A stretch of 64,000 nucleotides of DNA from Leptospiraceae bacterium (lineage in GTDB: Bacteria; Spirochaetota; Leptospiria; Leptospirales; Leptospiraceae): NCBI GenBank assembly GCA_016711485.1, contig JADJSX010000023.1:1022001-1086000 (forward strand). The letters run 5' to 3'. Positions 51,491-58,696 of the stretch are shown here, in pieces. The position numbers and the translations under genes are program-made. The notes under the pieces were generated by a model. It had not been told where the DNA came from, searched no databases, and saw only the letters and a program-made list of their open reading frames with translations. Position 1 is the first letter of the stretch, and every line of letters starts with the position of its first letter.

Positions 51491-52147
51491 TTACTTGGCT
51501 CCTTTTGAAATTAAATGAGAGATTACTTCTTTATTACTAAATTCCTTTGCACAATCTAATGGTGATTTGCCGTCCGAATTTTTATCATTCAGATTTACAT
51601 TATTATTTAGCAAGAGTTTTACTATCTTTAAAGGGCAATGGACTGCATTGTGGAGTGCTGTATTTTCTTGTGCGTTTTTAAATTTTACATTTGCTCCACT
51701 GTCAATTAGAAACTTTGCAATTTCGTATTGGCAAAACATAGATGCGTTTAGAAGCGGGGAGTCTCCGCGTCTATTTGGAATATTAATGTCTGCATTATTT
51801 TGTATTAAAAGTTTGACGATTGCAATATTGCCAACTGGAGTTTCGTTTCCTAAATCATCCGCGCTTATAAAGCCAGTTGCATGATGAATTGATGCGTCAC
51901 CGTCGGAGTTTCTGTAATTTATATTTAAATTTTTACTCTTGAGAAGAACGCGCACTTCATTCGCATTACCCTGGAGAGTAGCAAGAATTAGCCTCTCGGA
52001 TAAATTATTTGAAATAGATGTAGTCATTTCATTTTGCGCAAGTGAAAGATTTTGTGAATTTAAATTTGATACAGGCTCTTCTTTTGTTCGATTTATTGCA
52101 CAAAATGTAAATAAGGGAATTAACAGTATTAGACTTATTGTTTTCAT
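51491..52147 (-). CDS. Ankyrin-repeat lipoprotein
   Basis: A 218-residue lipoprotein, lipobox PLFTFC near residue 16, followed by five ankyrin units (residues 52-215), for example NYRNSDGDASIHHATGFISA, NIPNRRGDSPLLNASMF and KNAQENTALHNAVHC. Ankyrin repeats bind proteins; location would be periplasmic or surface. It is immediately upstream of the hypothetical lipoprotein at 50612 with no spacing, so the two are co-translated. Confidence 0.9.
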   Translation of the reverse strand: MKTISLILLIPLFTFCAINRTKEEPVSNLNSQNLSLAQNEMTTSISNNLSERLILATLQGNANEVRVLLKSKNLNINYRNSDGDASIHHATGFISADDLGNETPVGNIAIVKLLIQNNADINIPNRRGDSPLLNASMFCQYEIAKFLIDSGANVKFKNAQENTALHNAVHCPLKIVKLLLNNNVNLNDKNSDGKSPLDCAKEFSNKEVISHLISKGAK

Positions 52148-52286
52148 AATTTAACTTTATCAAAAAAAAATTGAAATGCAATAGGTAATTCACCTAATTA
52201 GGAGAATTACCTATTGCAAGTGCTAGAGCATTTTAAAGAAAAGCGAAAAAAAAATCGTTGATGAGTAATCATAATTTGGTTTCTCT

Positions 52287-52666
52287 ATGCCTACTATGCA
52301 GGCAGTCGTGAAAACGCGCCATATTGAAATAACGGTTAAAGGAAATTATCTTCCTCCTAAAATACTTTCTGTTTTAAAAAAAGAATACGGAAATAAATTA
52401 CATATCACAGAGGATAAGGAAGAGGAACTTGTAAATGTTTTTGAAACAGATTGGTATAGAAATATTAAGAAAACGATTACTCCCGGTTTCAATCTAAAAC
52501 TCTATCGTGGAATGAAAAAATTAACACAAGAAGAATTAGGGAAATTGCTCGGTAACATCCCTAAGCAGCATATCTCAAATATGGAAAAGGGGATTAGACC
52601 TATTATCCTTAATACGGGAAAAAGCTTGCCAAGAATTTTGGTGTGTCGGTGGAAAGGTTTGTGTGA
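52287..52666 (+). pseudogene. HTH-XRE antitoxin-like protein with a terminal frameshift
   Basis: The N-terminal part (MPTMQAVVKTRHIEITVKGN) and the helix-turn-helix (GFNLKLYRGMKKLTQEELGK, then QHISNMEKGIRPI) fit small antitoxin-type regulators. After NTG the frame drifts; shifting by one base at the A-run near 52619-52623 gives KKLAKNFGVSVERFV and a stop at 52664, which is the normal family ending. The uncorrected frame would extend to 52805 with a hydrophobic, unrelated tail. No intact toxin gene is adjacent. Confidence 0.65.
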
Positions 52667-52934
52667 AATGAAGAATATATTTGAGGCTAACATCGTATAT
52701 TCGATAAAGTCATTTATTAAAAAATTCATCCCTTCCTTTCTAATTTTACTTCTTTCGGCTACATCCCATAAGCCGAAGGAAACTTTTAAAGACTTTGCAT
52801 TCTAAGTCAATGATCCAAATGGGATTTTTCTATTCCATCAGACAATGGTCAATCTGATGAAAAGGTTTTAGAAAAGTAGGGTATAATCAAAAAGAATATT
52901 ATGTTGGTCGTACCTTAAACAGTTTTTTAAAATT

Positions 52935-53503
52935 TAAAGAACCGAACTAGGATTTATATACTTACTCTTATTTAAATTTTTTGAACGGAATGATGAAGGA
53001 ACTAACTTTAAATCAATACAAGTTTTAAAATATTTTTCGAAGAAGATTAATTCAGAATTCTATTTAATTAATTTTCAAATTGGAATAGGACATCCATTTT
53101 TTAATTATATCATTCTAGAAAGAAAAGGAAATCAATTCAAAGAAATTTACTTTGGTCTAAATAGTCTGGGAGTAGATGGCGGTGGCGCTTTAACAGGGAT
53201 TACAGAGATGGAGATGGCAGTCCAGAATTTCTTGGTAGTACATCGAGTAGAGCAGGAATTGGCAAAGACGTGGAATTATATAGCTATCAAAATGGAAAGA
53301 TGAAATATATTTATAAAATAGGTTTTTGTGATATGTATAAAGTTTTTATAGAATGTTTCCATGAATCAAGCTTTTATAATAACGATGGAAACCATAAAAC
53401 AGAAAAGAACTTGACTGCTCGGTACAAATTCCTAAAAGGCAAACTCTATAAAGAAGCGGCTAAAGACAAATGGGAGGAAGTGAAGTCGGAGAGCGGGGAT
53501 TGA
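52935..53503 (+). pseudogene. Decayed hypothetical gene
   Basis: Pieces in at least two frames: KYFSKKINSEFYLINFQIGI from about 53028, then after a shift near 53190 YRDGDGSPEFLGSTSSRAGI and ELYSYQNGKMKYIYKIGFCD, ending 53503 in KSESGD. The DGDGSPE block looks like an FG-GAP/EF-hand-like calcium loop, as in the lipoprotein at 30522. No start codon or signal sequence could be fixed; only the last 77 codons (from GTG 53270) are uninterrupted. Confidence 0.5.
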
Positions 53504-53579
53504 TAAATTCGTAATTAGTGTTCTATTACATTCTAGTTAATAGATTGACAAAAAGTAAGATTGGTAGAATCATAAGACT

Positions 53580-53822
53580 ATGACACAAAAAGAGCTACTT
53601 GCCAGAATTTCGGTCAATCCGCAAATATGTTTTGGTAAACCTTGTATTCGTGGGCATCGAATTTGGGTCTCCCTAATTTTAGATTTTCTTTCTTCCGGAA
53701 CAACTGTTGAAGAAATTTTAGATGATTACCCGCAGCTTGTAAAAGAAGATATTTATGCATGTATTACTTATGGCTCTGAGATGAGTCGAGAGAGATATAT
53801 TGACTTGGAGCTGGTTTCTTGA
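53580..53822 (+). CDS. DUF433 antitoxin-like protein
   Basis: An 80-residue DUF433 protein, a helix-turn-helix family that is usually the antitoxin of a DUF433-DUF5615 (PIN-like) pair. ICFGKPCIRGHRIWVSLILD near residues 16-35 and EEILDDYPQLVKEDIYACIT near 43-62 are the hallmarks. Its stop overlaps a TTG that opens a truncated PIN-like toxin (see 53819), so it survives as an orphan. Confidence 0.92.
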   Translation: MTQKELLARISVNPQICFGKPCIRGHRIWVSLILDFLSSGTTVEEILDDYPQLVKEDIYACITYGSEMSRERYIDLELVS

Positions 53823-53881
53823 GATTTAAGTTGGATGAAAATTTAGGCAGTTGGTGTAAGGAACCTTTTATAAACTTGACG
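53819..53881 (+). pseudogene. DUF5615 PIN-like toxin, N-terminal stub
   Basis: TTG 53819, overlapping the antitoxin stop, begins LRFKLDENLG, the characteristic N-terminus of DUF5615 toxins with the first catalytic Asp. After about 10 residues the match ends and a stop comes after only 20 codons, where queG starts. So the toxin is deleted. Confidence 0.7.
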
Positions 53882-54801
53882 TGAGTCTAGCCCAAATCAA
53901 ATCTAAAGCTCTCGAATGTGGTTTTTCCTTATTTGGCGTAGCGGATGCTGTGGTGCCAGAGAAAGACAAAAAAAATATTCTTTCCTGGGTAGAACAAGGA
54001 TTAGCCGGAAAGATGGATTGGTATGGGCGTAATCAGGACTTACGACTCAATTTAAACAATTTGGGATTTACTCCGCGCTCGGTAATTGTGCTTGGTTGTC
54101 TTTACCAGGATAGAGACTACGAAGAAGTATTCGCTACTAAAGATTATAAAATATCACGTTATGCGACAGGAAAAGACTATCATACAGTTTTAAAAAAAAT
54201 ATCTCTGCCTTTACTCAAATACTTGCGAGAGAATTATCCTGAAAATAAATTCCGTCAGGGTGTCGATTCTCTTCCTGTTCCCGAAAAAGTATTTGCAAAA
54301 GAAGCTGGAATTGGCTGGCAGGGAAAGAATACAAATATAATAAATGAAGACCTCGGCTCTTATTTTTTTCTTTCCGTCATTCTTACCGATTTACAACTAG
54401 TAGCCGATATGCCTGTGACAGACAGATGTGGAACTTGTAGAGCTTGTTTGGATGCCTGTCCTACGGGGGCACTTTTTGAACCTTATAAAATAGATGCTGG
54501 TAAATGTATTTCCCATCACACAATCGAAGATAGGTCTGATGTGTTATCTGATTCTGGGGCTAATGGCAAATGGGTTTATGGTTGTGACATCTGCCAAGAA
54601 GTCTGTCCGTGGAATCGAGTGAAGGCTAAAAAGCGAGAAGTCTATACTTTAAACGAAGAATTTAAACTGAGACAAGAATTTAAAACTTTTACCAAACAGG
54701 ATTTTTTAGAAATGACAGAAGAAGAGTTTAAAGATTTTGTGAAAGACAGCGCGATGGATAGGATAACACTAAGTATGTGGAAGAGGAATTTGAATGTATA
54801 A
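53881..54801 (+). CDS. queG: Epoxyqueuosine reductase
   Basis: A 306-residue cobalamin- and iron-sulphur-dependent enzyme making queuosine in tRNA. It has the two 4Fe-4S sets: DRCGTCRACLDACPTGAL near residues 180-197, then CISHHTIE and GCDICQEVCPWN near 238-249. GIGWQGKNTNIINEDLGSYF near 140-159 is the family signature. Slightly short but complete. GTG start at 53881; no ribosome site stands out because a toxin remnant precedes it. Confidence 0.95.
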   Translation: MSLAQIKSKALECGFSLFGVADAVVPEKDKKNILSWVEQGLAGKMDWYGRNQDLRLNLNNLGFTPRSVIVLGCLYQDRDYEEVFATKDYKISRYATGKDYHTVLKKISLPLLKYLRENYPENKFRQGVDSLPVPEKVFAKEAGIGWQGKNTNIINEDLGSYFFLSVILTDLQLVADMPVTDRCGTCRACLDACPTGALFEPYKIDAGKCISHHTIEDRSDVLSDSGANGKWVYGCDICQEVCPWNRVKAKKREVYTLNEEFKLRQEFKTFTKQDFLEMTEEEFKDFVKDSAMDRITLSMWKRNLNV

Positions 54802-54805
54802 GGAT

Positions 54806-54833
54806 TTGCCACAGAGGCGCAGAGACGCGGAGG
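54806..54833 (+). repeat. TTGCCACAGAGGC-type repeat, copy 1
   Basis: TTGCCACAGAGGCGCAGAGA and the following CGCGGAGG match, in reverse, the segment at 54953-54981 and also that at 58651-58678. This short motif is familiar from intergenic regions of many environmental genomes. Confidence 0.6.
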
Positions 54834-54952
54834 AAGATTATGAGAGGGCTCATTTTACATGCTAATGGGTATGCCAATATTCGAGAGATTAAAATCTATC
54901 CCAACCCTCCTTGACATGACGGACATGAATAAAAATAGGAAATCCGAAACCC

Positions 54953-54981
54953 TCCTTGTCTCTGTGTCTCCGTGGCAATAA
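54953..54981 (-). repeat. TTGCCACAGAGGC-type repeat, copy 2 (inverted)
   Basis: Reads CTCCTTGTCTCTGTGTCTCC and GTGGCAA on the plus strand, the inverse of 54806-54833, so the queG-mutY spacer is flanked by inverted repeats about 120 bases apart. It ends 10 bases before the mutY start. Confidence 0.6.
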
Positions 54982-54990
54982 TTTTTAACT

Positions 54991-56055
54991 ATGACCATAC
55001 AAGATAAACTACTCCAATGGTTTTTAAAGAACCAACGCAAACTTCCTTTCCGAGAAAACAAAGATCCTTATAAAATTTGGATTAGTGAAGTGATGTTGCA
55101 GCAAACAAGAGTAACCGCTATGCTTCCTTCGTATGAAAAATTTATTACTCGATTTCCCGATATTACAAGTCTTGCTGAATCTACCGAAGAGGAAGTAATT
55201 CAATACTGGAAAGGTCTTGGTTATTATTCTCGTGCAATTAATTTACGAAAAGGGGCAGTGTATTTAAAAGAGAATTTCCAAACAAAATTTCCTGACAGTC
55301 TCGATGAGGCTTTATCGGTTCCGGGCGTAGGTCCCTATACAGCTCGTGCAGTTTTGTCGATAGCGTATAACAAAGAGTATGCGGTATTGGACGGAAATGT
55401 GAAACGGGTTCTAGCAAGATATTTTTTATTCAAGGAAAATATTTCTCTTTCTTCCTCTCATAAAGCCTTACAAGAATTAGCCGATACTTTTTTGAATTCC
55501 AAAAATCCAGGTGATCATAATCAGGCGATGATGGAGCTAGGTGCAATGGTTTGTTTGCAAGCTCCCCTTTGTATGCTTTGCCCCATTCAAAAAGGTTGTC
55601 TTGCTTTTGAAAAAGGAAAACAGGCTGAGTTTCCAATCATGGGAAAAGAGAAGACGAAGTTACCAATTAAGCAAAAATTTTTCTTTCTTGAAAAAGACGA
55701 GAAGATACTCGTTGTTAAATACAAACACAGAAGGTTTTTTAAAACTATTTTTACTCTTCCGTTTTTGATTGAAGGGAGTAAACTTCCGTCTAGTTACGAA
55801 GACAATTCTGAATTCGGAAAATATCTACAAACTATCGAAGAAAATTTGGATTGGACGAAGACAGGCAAACATAGCATTACCCACCACGATATAGAATTAC
55901 AACAAGCTAGATTTTCTCTTGATAAGAAAAATTTACAGACCTTTGAAAAGATTCTTTCTTCTAATTTGAATTCTGAAAAAGTAGAATGGAAATGGATTAA
56001 GAAAGAGGATCTGAAGTCGGAATTTCCTTCGTCGATAGCGGGGAAATTAGTATGA
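54991..56055 (+). CDS. mutY: Adenine DNA glycosylase MutY
   Basis: A 354-residue base-excision-repair glycosylase removing A opposite 8-oxoG. The helix-hairpin-helix is VPGVGPYTARAVLSIAY near residues 110-126, with catalytic Asp in VLDGNVKRVLAR; Glu in SEVMLQQTRV near residue 37. The 4Fe-4S loop is CLQAPLCMLCPIQKGC (C-x6-C-x2-C-x5-C). The C-terminal NUDIX-like domain with SITHHDIELQQARF ends the protein. It overlaps the next small gene by ATGA. Confidence 0.96.
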   Translation: MTIQDKLLQWFLKNQRKLPFRENKDPYKIWISEVMLQQTRVTAMLPSYEKFITRFPDITSLAESTEEEVIQYWKGLGYYSRAINLRKGAVYLKENFQTKFPDSLDEALSVPGVGPYTARAVLSIAYNKEYAVLDGNVKRVLARYFLFKENISLSSSHKALQELADTFLNSKNPGDHNQAMMELGAMVCLQAPLCMLCPIQKGCLAFEKGKQAEFPIMGKEKTKLPIKQKFFFLEKDEKILVVKYKHRRFFKTIFTLPFLIEGSKLPSSYEDNSEFGKYLQTIEENLDWTKTGKHSITHHDIELQQARFSLDKKNLQTFEKILSSNLNSEKVEWKWIKKEDLKSEFPSSIAGKLV

Positions 56056-56165
56056 AAATTAAATTATTGATATTAATTGCAGTCTTATTCGCAATAAGCT
56101 CATGTTGGCACCAAGGTTTGGGTCCATACGAAACAGACAAAGGTTATTGTGAATTTAAAAAATGA
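56052..56165 (+). CDS. Very small lipoprotein between mutY and the next gene
   Basis: Thirty-seven codons: a complete lipoprotein signal (MKIKLLILIAVLFAISSC) and a mature part of only 20 residues (CWHQGLGPYETDKGYCEFKK). Both junctions are 4-base ATGA overlaps (56052-56055 with mutY, 56162-56165 with the next gene), which strongly supports translation. Family not recognised; the two Cys residues and one His may bind metal or form a disulphide. Confidence 0.72.
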   Translation: MKIKLLILIAVLFAISSCWHQGLGPYETDKGYCEFKK

Positions 56166-56509
56166 GTAATAATCGCGGACGTATTCAAATTCAAGGAAAC
56201 AAATTTGAAGATTCAGTGTCATGGTCAAGCAATGATCCGCCAACTGCAGCGGATGGCTATGAAATGTTGCAAGAATTAGAGAATAGAATTCCTAAAAAAG
56301 AAGCTGAAATTAGAAAAAATGAATTTGAAAGCGCCAGAAATTTTATTCAAAAAGCTTCAGAAAAAGGTGGAGTAGATGCACCAGTTTCAAAATCTTTTAA
56401 AGTTCAAGAGTCAAAAGATATAAGAATTGATATTGAAGTAATAAAAGGAAGAGCTTTTATTCTTCTTGTAATATTATTGATTGGATTTATTTTCTATCTA
56501 GTAGGTTAA
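56162..56509 (+). CDS. Small hypothetical protein with C-terminal membrane anchor
   Basis: A 115-residue protein, mostly hydrophilic and Glu/Lys/Ser-rich (DSVSWSSNDPPTAADGYEML; a helical EAEIRKNEFESARNFIQKAS), ending in one membrane helix (AFILLVILLIGFIFYLVG), the layout of a tail-anchored protein. Coupled to the small lipoprotein by ATGA and followed 3 bases later by the next gene. Confidence 0.72.
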   Translation: MSNNRGRIQIQGNKFEDSVSWSSNDPPTAADGYEMLQELENRIPKKEAEIRKNEFESARNFIQKASEKGGVDAPVSKSFKVQESKDIRIDIEVIKGRAFILLVILLIGFIFYLVG

Positions 56510-56512
56510 ATT

Positions 56513-56953
56513 ATGGTAACGCACTTATATAAAGATTTTTTAAAAAATAAAAAAGAATATAAAAATGCTGAATCTTATTGGGAAAAACTATTCCAAGAAA
56601 TATTTAGCCAAACAAATATTGAATCCAAAAAACGATTGAATTATTCTTTTAACAACGAAGAAGAATTCTTGGATGGAAATCCCATTACAGATAGGTATTT
56701 CGCAAATAATAAAAAAGCAATTCGAATTATTCAAGAAGAGATTACTGCTAATTCAATTAAAATTGATGCGTGGATTGGAAAAATAGAAATTGAAGAAGAT
56801 ATAGAAATTTTAGAATTAGTTATTTCATTGGAATTATCTGAAGAAAGTGCTGAAATCGTAAAAAGACTAGTAGATGAATGGATAATAAAAGACTTGAATA
56901 AAGAAAAAATGGAAGCTTTTATAGAAAATGAGGTTTATCAAAAAGTAGACTAA
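56513..56953 (+). CDS. Hypothetical soluble protein
   Basis: A 146-residue acidic helical protein with no recognised domain (AESYWEKLFQEIFSQTNIES; AIRIIQEEITANSIKIDAWI; SEESAEIVKRLVDEWIIKDL). No signal peptide. It follows the tail-anchored gene by 3 bases, so mutY and three small genes form one operon; a role in repair is not implied. Confidence 0.7.
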   Translation: MVTHLYKDFLKNKKEYKNAESYWEKLFQEIFSQTNIESKKRLNYSFNNEEEFLDGNPITDRYFANNKKAIRIIQEEITANSIKIDAWIGKIEIEEDIEILELVISLELSEESAEIVKRLVDEWIIKDLNKEKMEAFIENEVYQKVD

Positions 56954-57226
56954 ATAGATATTCACTTTGTTTTATTTATACCATTTCTCAAAAAGAATTG
57001 CGTCTTACAACTTCGGATATGTCAAAATGGTACATACTGATTCGCTTTTCTATAAAATCTTACGCAACGATTATATAGAATCAGTATATATACAGTTTTC
57101 CGCATAACAAAGAGTATCCGATGCAAAGCTACGAGAAAATGTGGTTTCGTCCTCCCGCAATGCCCTAAATTTTTTCCTATGGATAAAATTTATAAATCTT
57201 TAAAAAAATAACTGTAAGGAGTTAGC

Positions 57227-57727
57227 ATGAATAAAATTCTTGAATGTCTACAAAGAGTATTTAAGGCACTAGTCTCACTGCTTTTAATTTTGAGCTGTTC
57301 CAGATGGAATCTTCGGGATAGATATTATTATAAGTTATCTAAAACCACTGCTCCTGAAAAAACTTTGAGAATTATCCTAATGCCTCCTTTAAAATTATTA
57401 GATATAGATGGTGAGGAGGATTTAAAAATTTATCATGAAACTGGGTTTCCATTGAACGATGACAATATCCCAACAGAAGTATTTATTGCACCCGGTCCAC
57501 ATTCAATAGGAACTTCTCTTAAAATTACTAATGCCGAAGGTGTTGATTACAAGCATGATTACATTAAAATACCCCGAAACGGAAATGAGAGCGTAATCAT
57601 CTGTTTTACTGTTCATAGAAAATATTTTTACCCACGCTATCCTATAATTAGGGATTTTGATTTTAACTCTAGCTCAGAGAACTCAGTTAAAAAAGAATGT
57701 GAAAATACACCTGTCCCATTTCATTAG
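57227..57727 (+). CDS. Hypothetical lipoprotein
   Basis: A 166-residue lipoprotein with lipobox LLLILSC near residue 24. The mature region has MPPLKLLDIDGEEDLKIYHE and TEVFIAPGPHSIGTSLKITN, a small beta-sandwich-like arrangement with an extracellular flavour. No family recognised. AAGGAG precedes the ATG at a good distance. Confidence 0.72.
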   Translation: MNKILECLQRVFKALVSLLLILSCSRWNLRDRYYYKLSKTTAPEKTLRIILMPPLKLLDIDGEEDLKIYHETGFPLNDDNIPTEVFIAPGPHSIGTSLKITNAEGVDYKHDYIKIPRNGNESVIICFTVHRKYFYPRYPIIRDFDFNSSSENSVKKECENTPVPFH

Positions 57728-58309
57728 CCTGAAAAAAGAAGTAGGTTTCTTTGCTAATTCTTTTTTTTAAAATTCAAAAATCATGAAAAAGTTCTATACG
57801 AAAAGTATCATTATTCTGAATGTTCAAAGAAATTTATGATTAAAGAAATGCAAAATAACGCATAATTGTAAGTATCCGAAATATGATTGCTGGCAATCGA
57901 ATGAAAAAATTTTCGTTCGGAGTTTATTGGACAGCTGCAGTGGTATCAAAGTTGCACTCAGTGTAGCGTCGTCGGAGCATGATATTAAGCCTCCTACTCA
58001 TAACTATAAGCATAAATAGGAAGAGATATGAGTTTAACAATTTAAACAAAAATCTGAAGTTAATTTAGATTTATTAATTCACCTTACGCAAGGTGAGTCC
58101 TGCGTCCACGGGAAGCTTGCACCTAGCGGTGGGCTCGCTGCCGCGGGCTATTGAATTTATTAATTCATTAGCATTTTCTAATATTCTTAATTTATCTTCA
58201 AACTTCATAATTTTCCTTTTTTGCGTAATGTCAGTTATTAAATAAAAATATTACTAAATCCCAAAATTAAAAAAGTTGAAATTTATAGAAGCATTTCAAT
58301 AATAAAATA
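57728..58309. other. Intergenic stretch with a family A element
   Basis: Apart from the full family A copy (58075-58237) no gene or signal is clear. An imperfect inverted repeat, CGAATGAAAAAATTTTCGTTCG, is near 57898-57919. The DUF2281-type gene begins at 58310 after the element. Confidence 0.5.
58075..58237 (-). repeat. Family A MITE-like element, 163-bp full copy
   Basis: Starts TAATTCACCTTACGCAA and ends TTGCGTAATGTCAGTTA. Almost base-for-base the same as 44051-44213. It lies 70 bases upstream of an antitoxin gene. Confidence 0.85.
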
Positions 58310-58549
58310 ATGCAATCAAATGCGGTACAAATATTAAAAAAAGTTGAATCTTATTCCCCGGATATGCAAAGAGAAATCCTTGAGTTTATTGAGAATAAAT
58401 ATAAATTTAAAACTCCTACTACTAAAAAAAAATCTCCTCTTAGAAATGAACCTTTTATTGGCATGTGGAAGAATCGACCTGAAATGAAAGATAGTGTTGA
58501 ATATGTTAGGAAACTAAGAAATACACAATCACTTAGGAAACATTCTTGA
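58310..58549 (+). CDS. DUF2281-like antitoxin
   Basis: A 79-residue protein. The N-terminus MQSNAVQILKKVESYSPDMQ and REILEFIENKY fits the DUF2281/VapB-like antitoxin opening, and the C-terminus FIGMWKNRPEMKDSVEYVRK is the characteristic toxin-binding tail of antitoxins paired with PIN-domain toxins. The toxin downstream is reduced to a remnant (58552), leaving this one an orphan. Confidence 0.8.
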   Translation: MQSNAVQILKKVESYSPDMQREILEFIENKYKFKTPTTKKKSPLRNEPFIGMWKNRPEMKDSVEYVRKLRNTQSLRKHS

Positions 58550-58551
58550 AA

Positions 58552-58647
58552 ATGTTAGATACAAGTATTCTAATCAACCTCTTTCATGGCTTATTACTAT
58601 TAGACGCAATGATTGCCGCGACTTGCATAGAAGCTGAAAAAAAATAA
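58552..58647 (+). pseudogene. PIN-domain toxin remnant with internal deletion
   Basis: ATG 58552 opens MLDTSILINLFHGLL, the normal VapC-type start with the first Asp, then jumps directly to LLDAMIAATCIEAEKK, which belongs to the C-terminal Asp region of PIN domains. About 80 residues between them, including the other acidic residues, are missing, while the frame is kept. The 31-residue product cannot be a nuclease. Confidence 0.75.
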
Positions 58648-58650
58648 AAA

Positions 58651-58678
58651 CTCTGTGTCTCAGTGCCTCTGTGGCAAA
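58651..58678 (-). repeat. TTGCCACAGAGGC-type repeat, copy 3
   Basis: CTCTGTGTCTCAGTGCCTCT and GTGGCAA, matching in sense the copy at 54953. It ends about 20 bases before the UbiD gene. Confidence 0.6.
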
Positions 58679-58696
58679 GACATCTAAGGTATTACG

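Noticed and set aside
52620..52805. Hydrophobic C-terminal tail of the HTH protein (KKFIPSFLILLLSATS)
   Set aside because: Arises only after the frameshift; the other frame gives the normal antitoxin ending at 52666.
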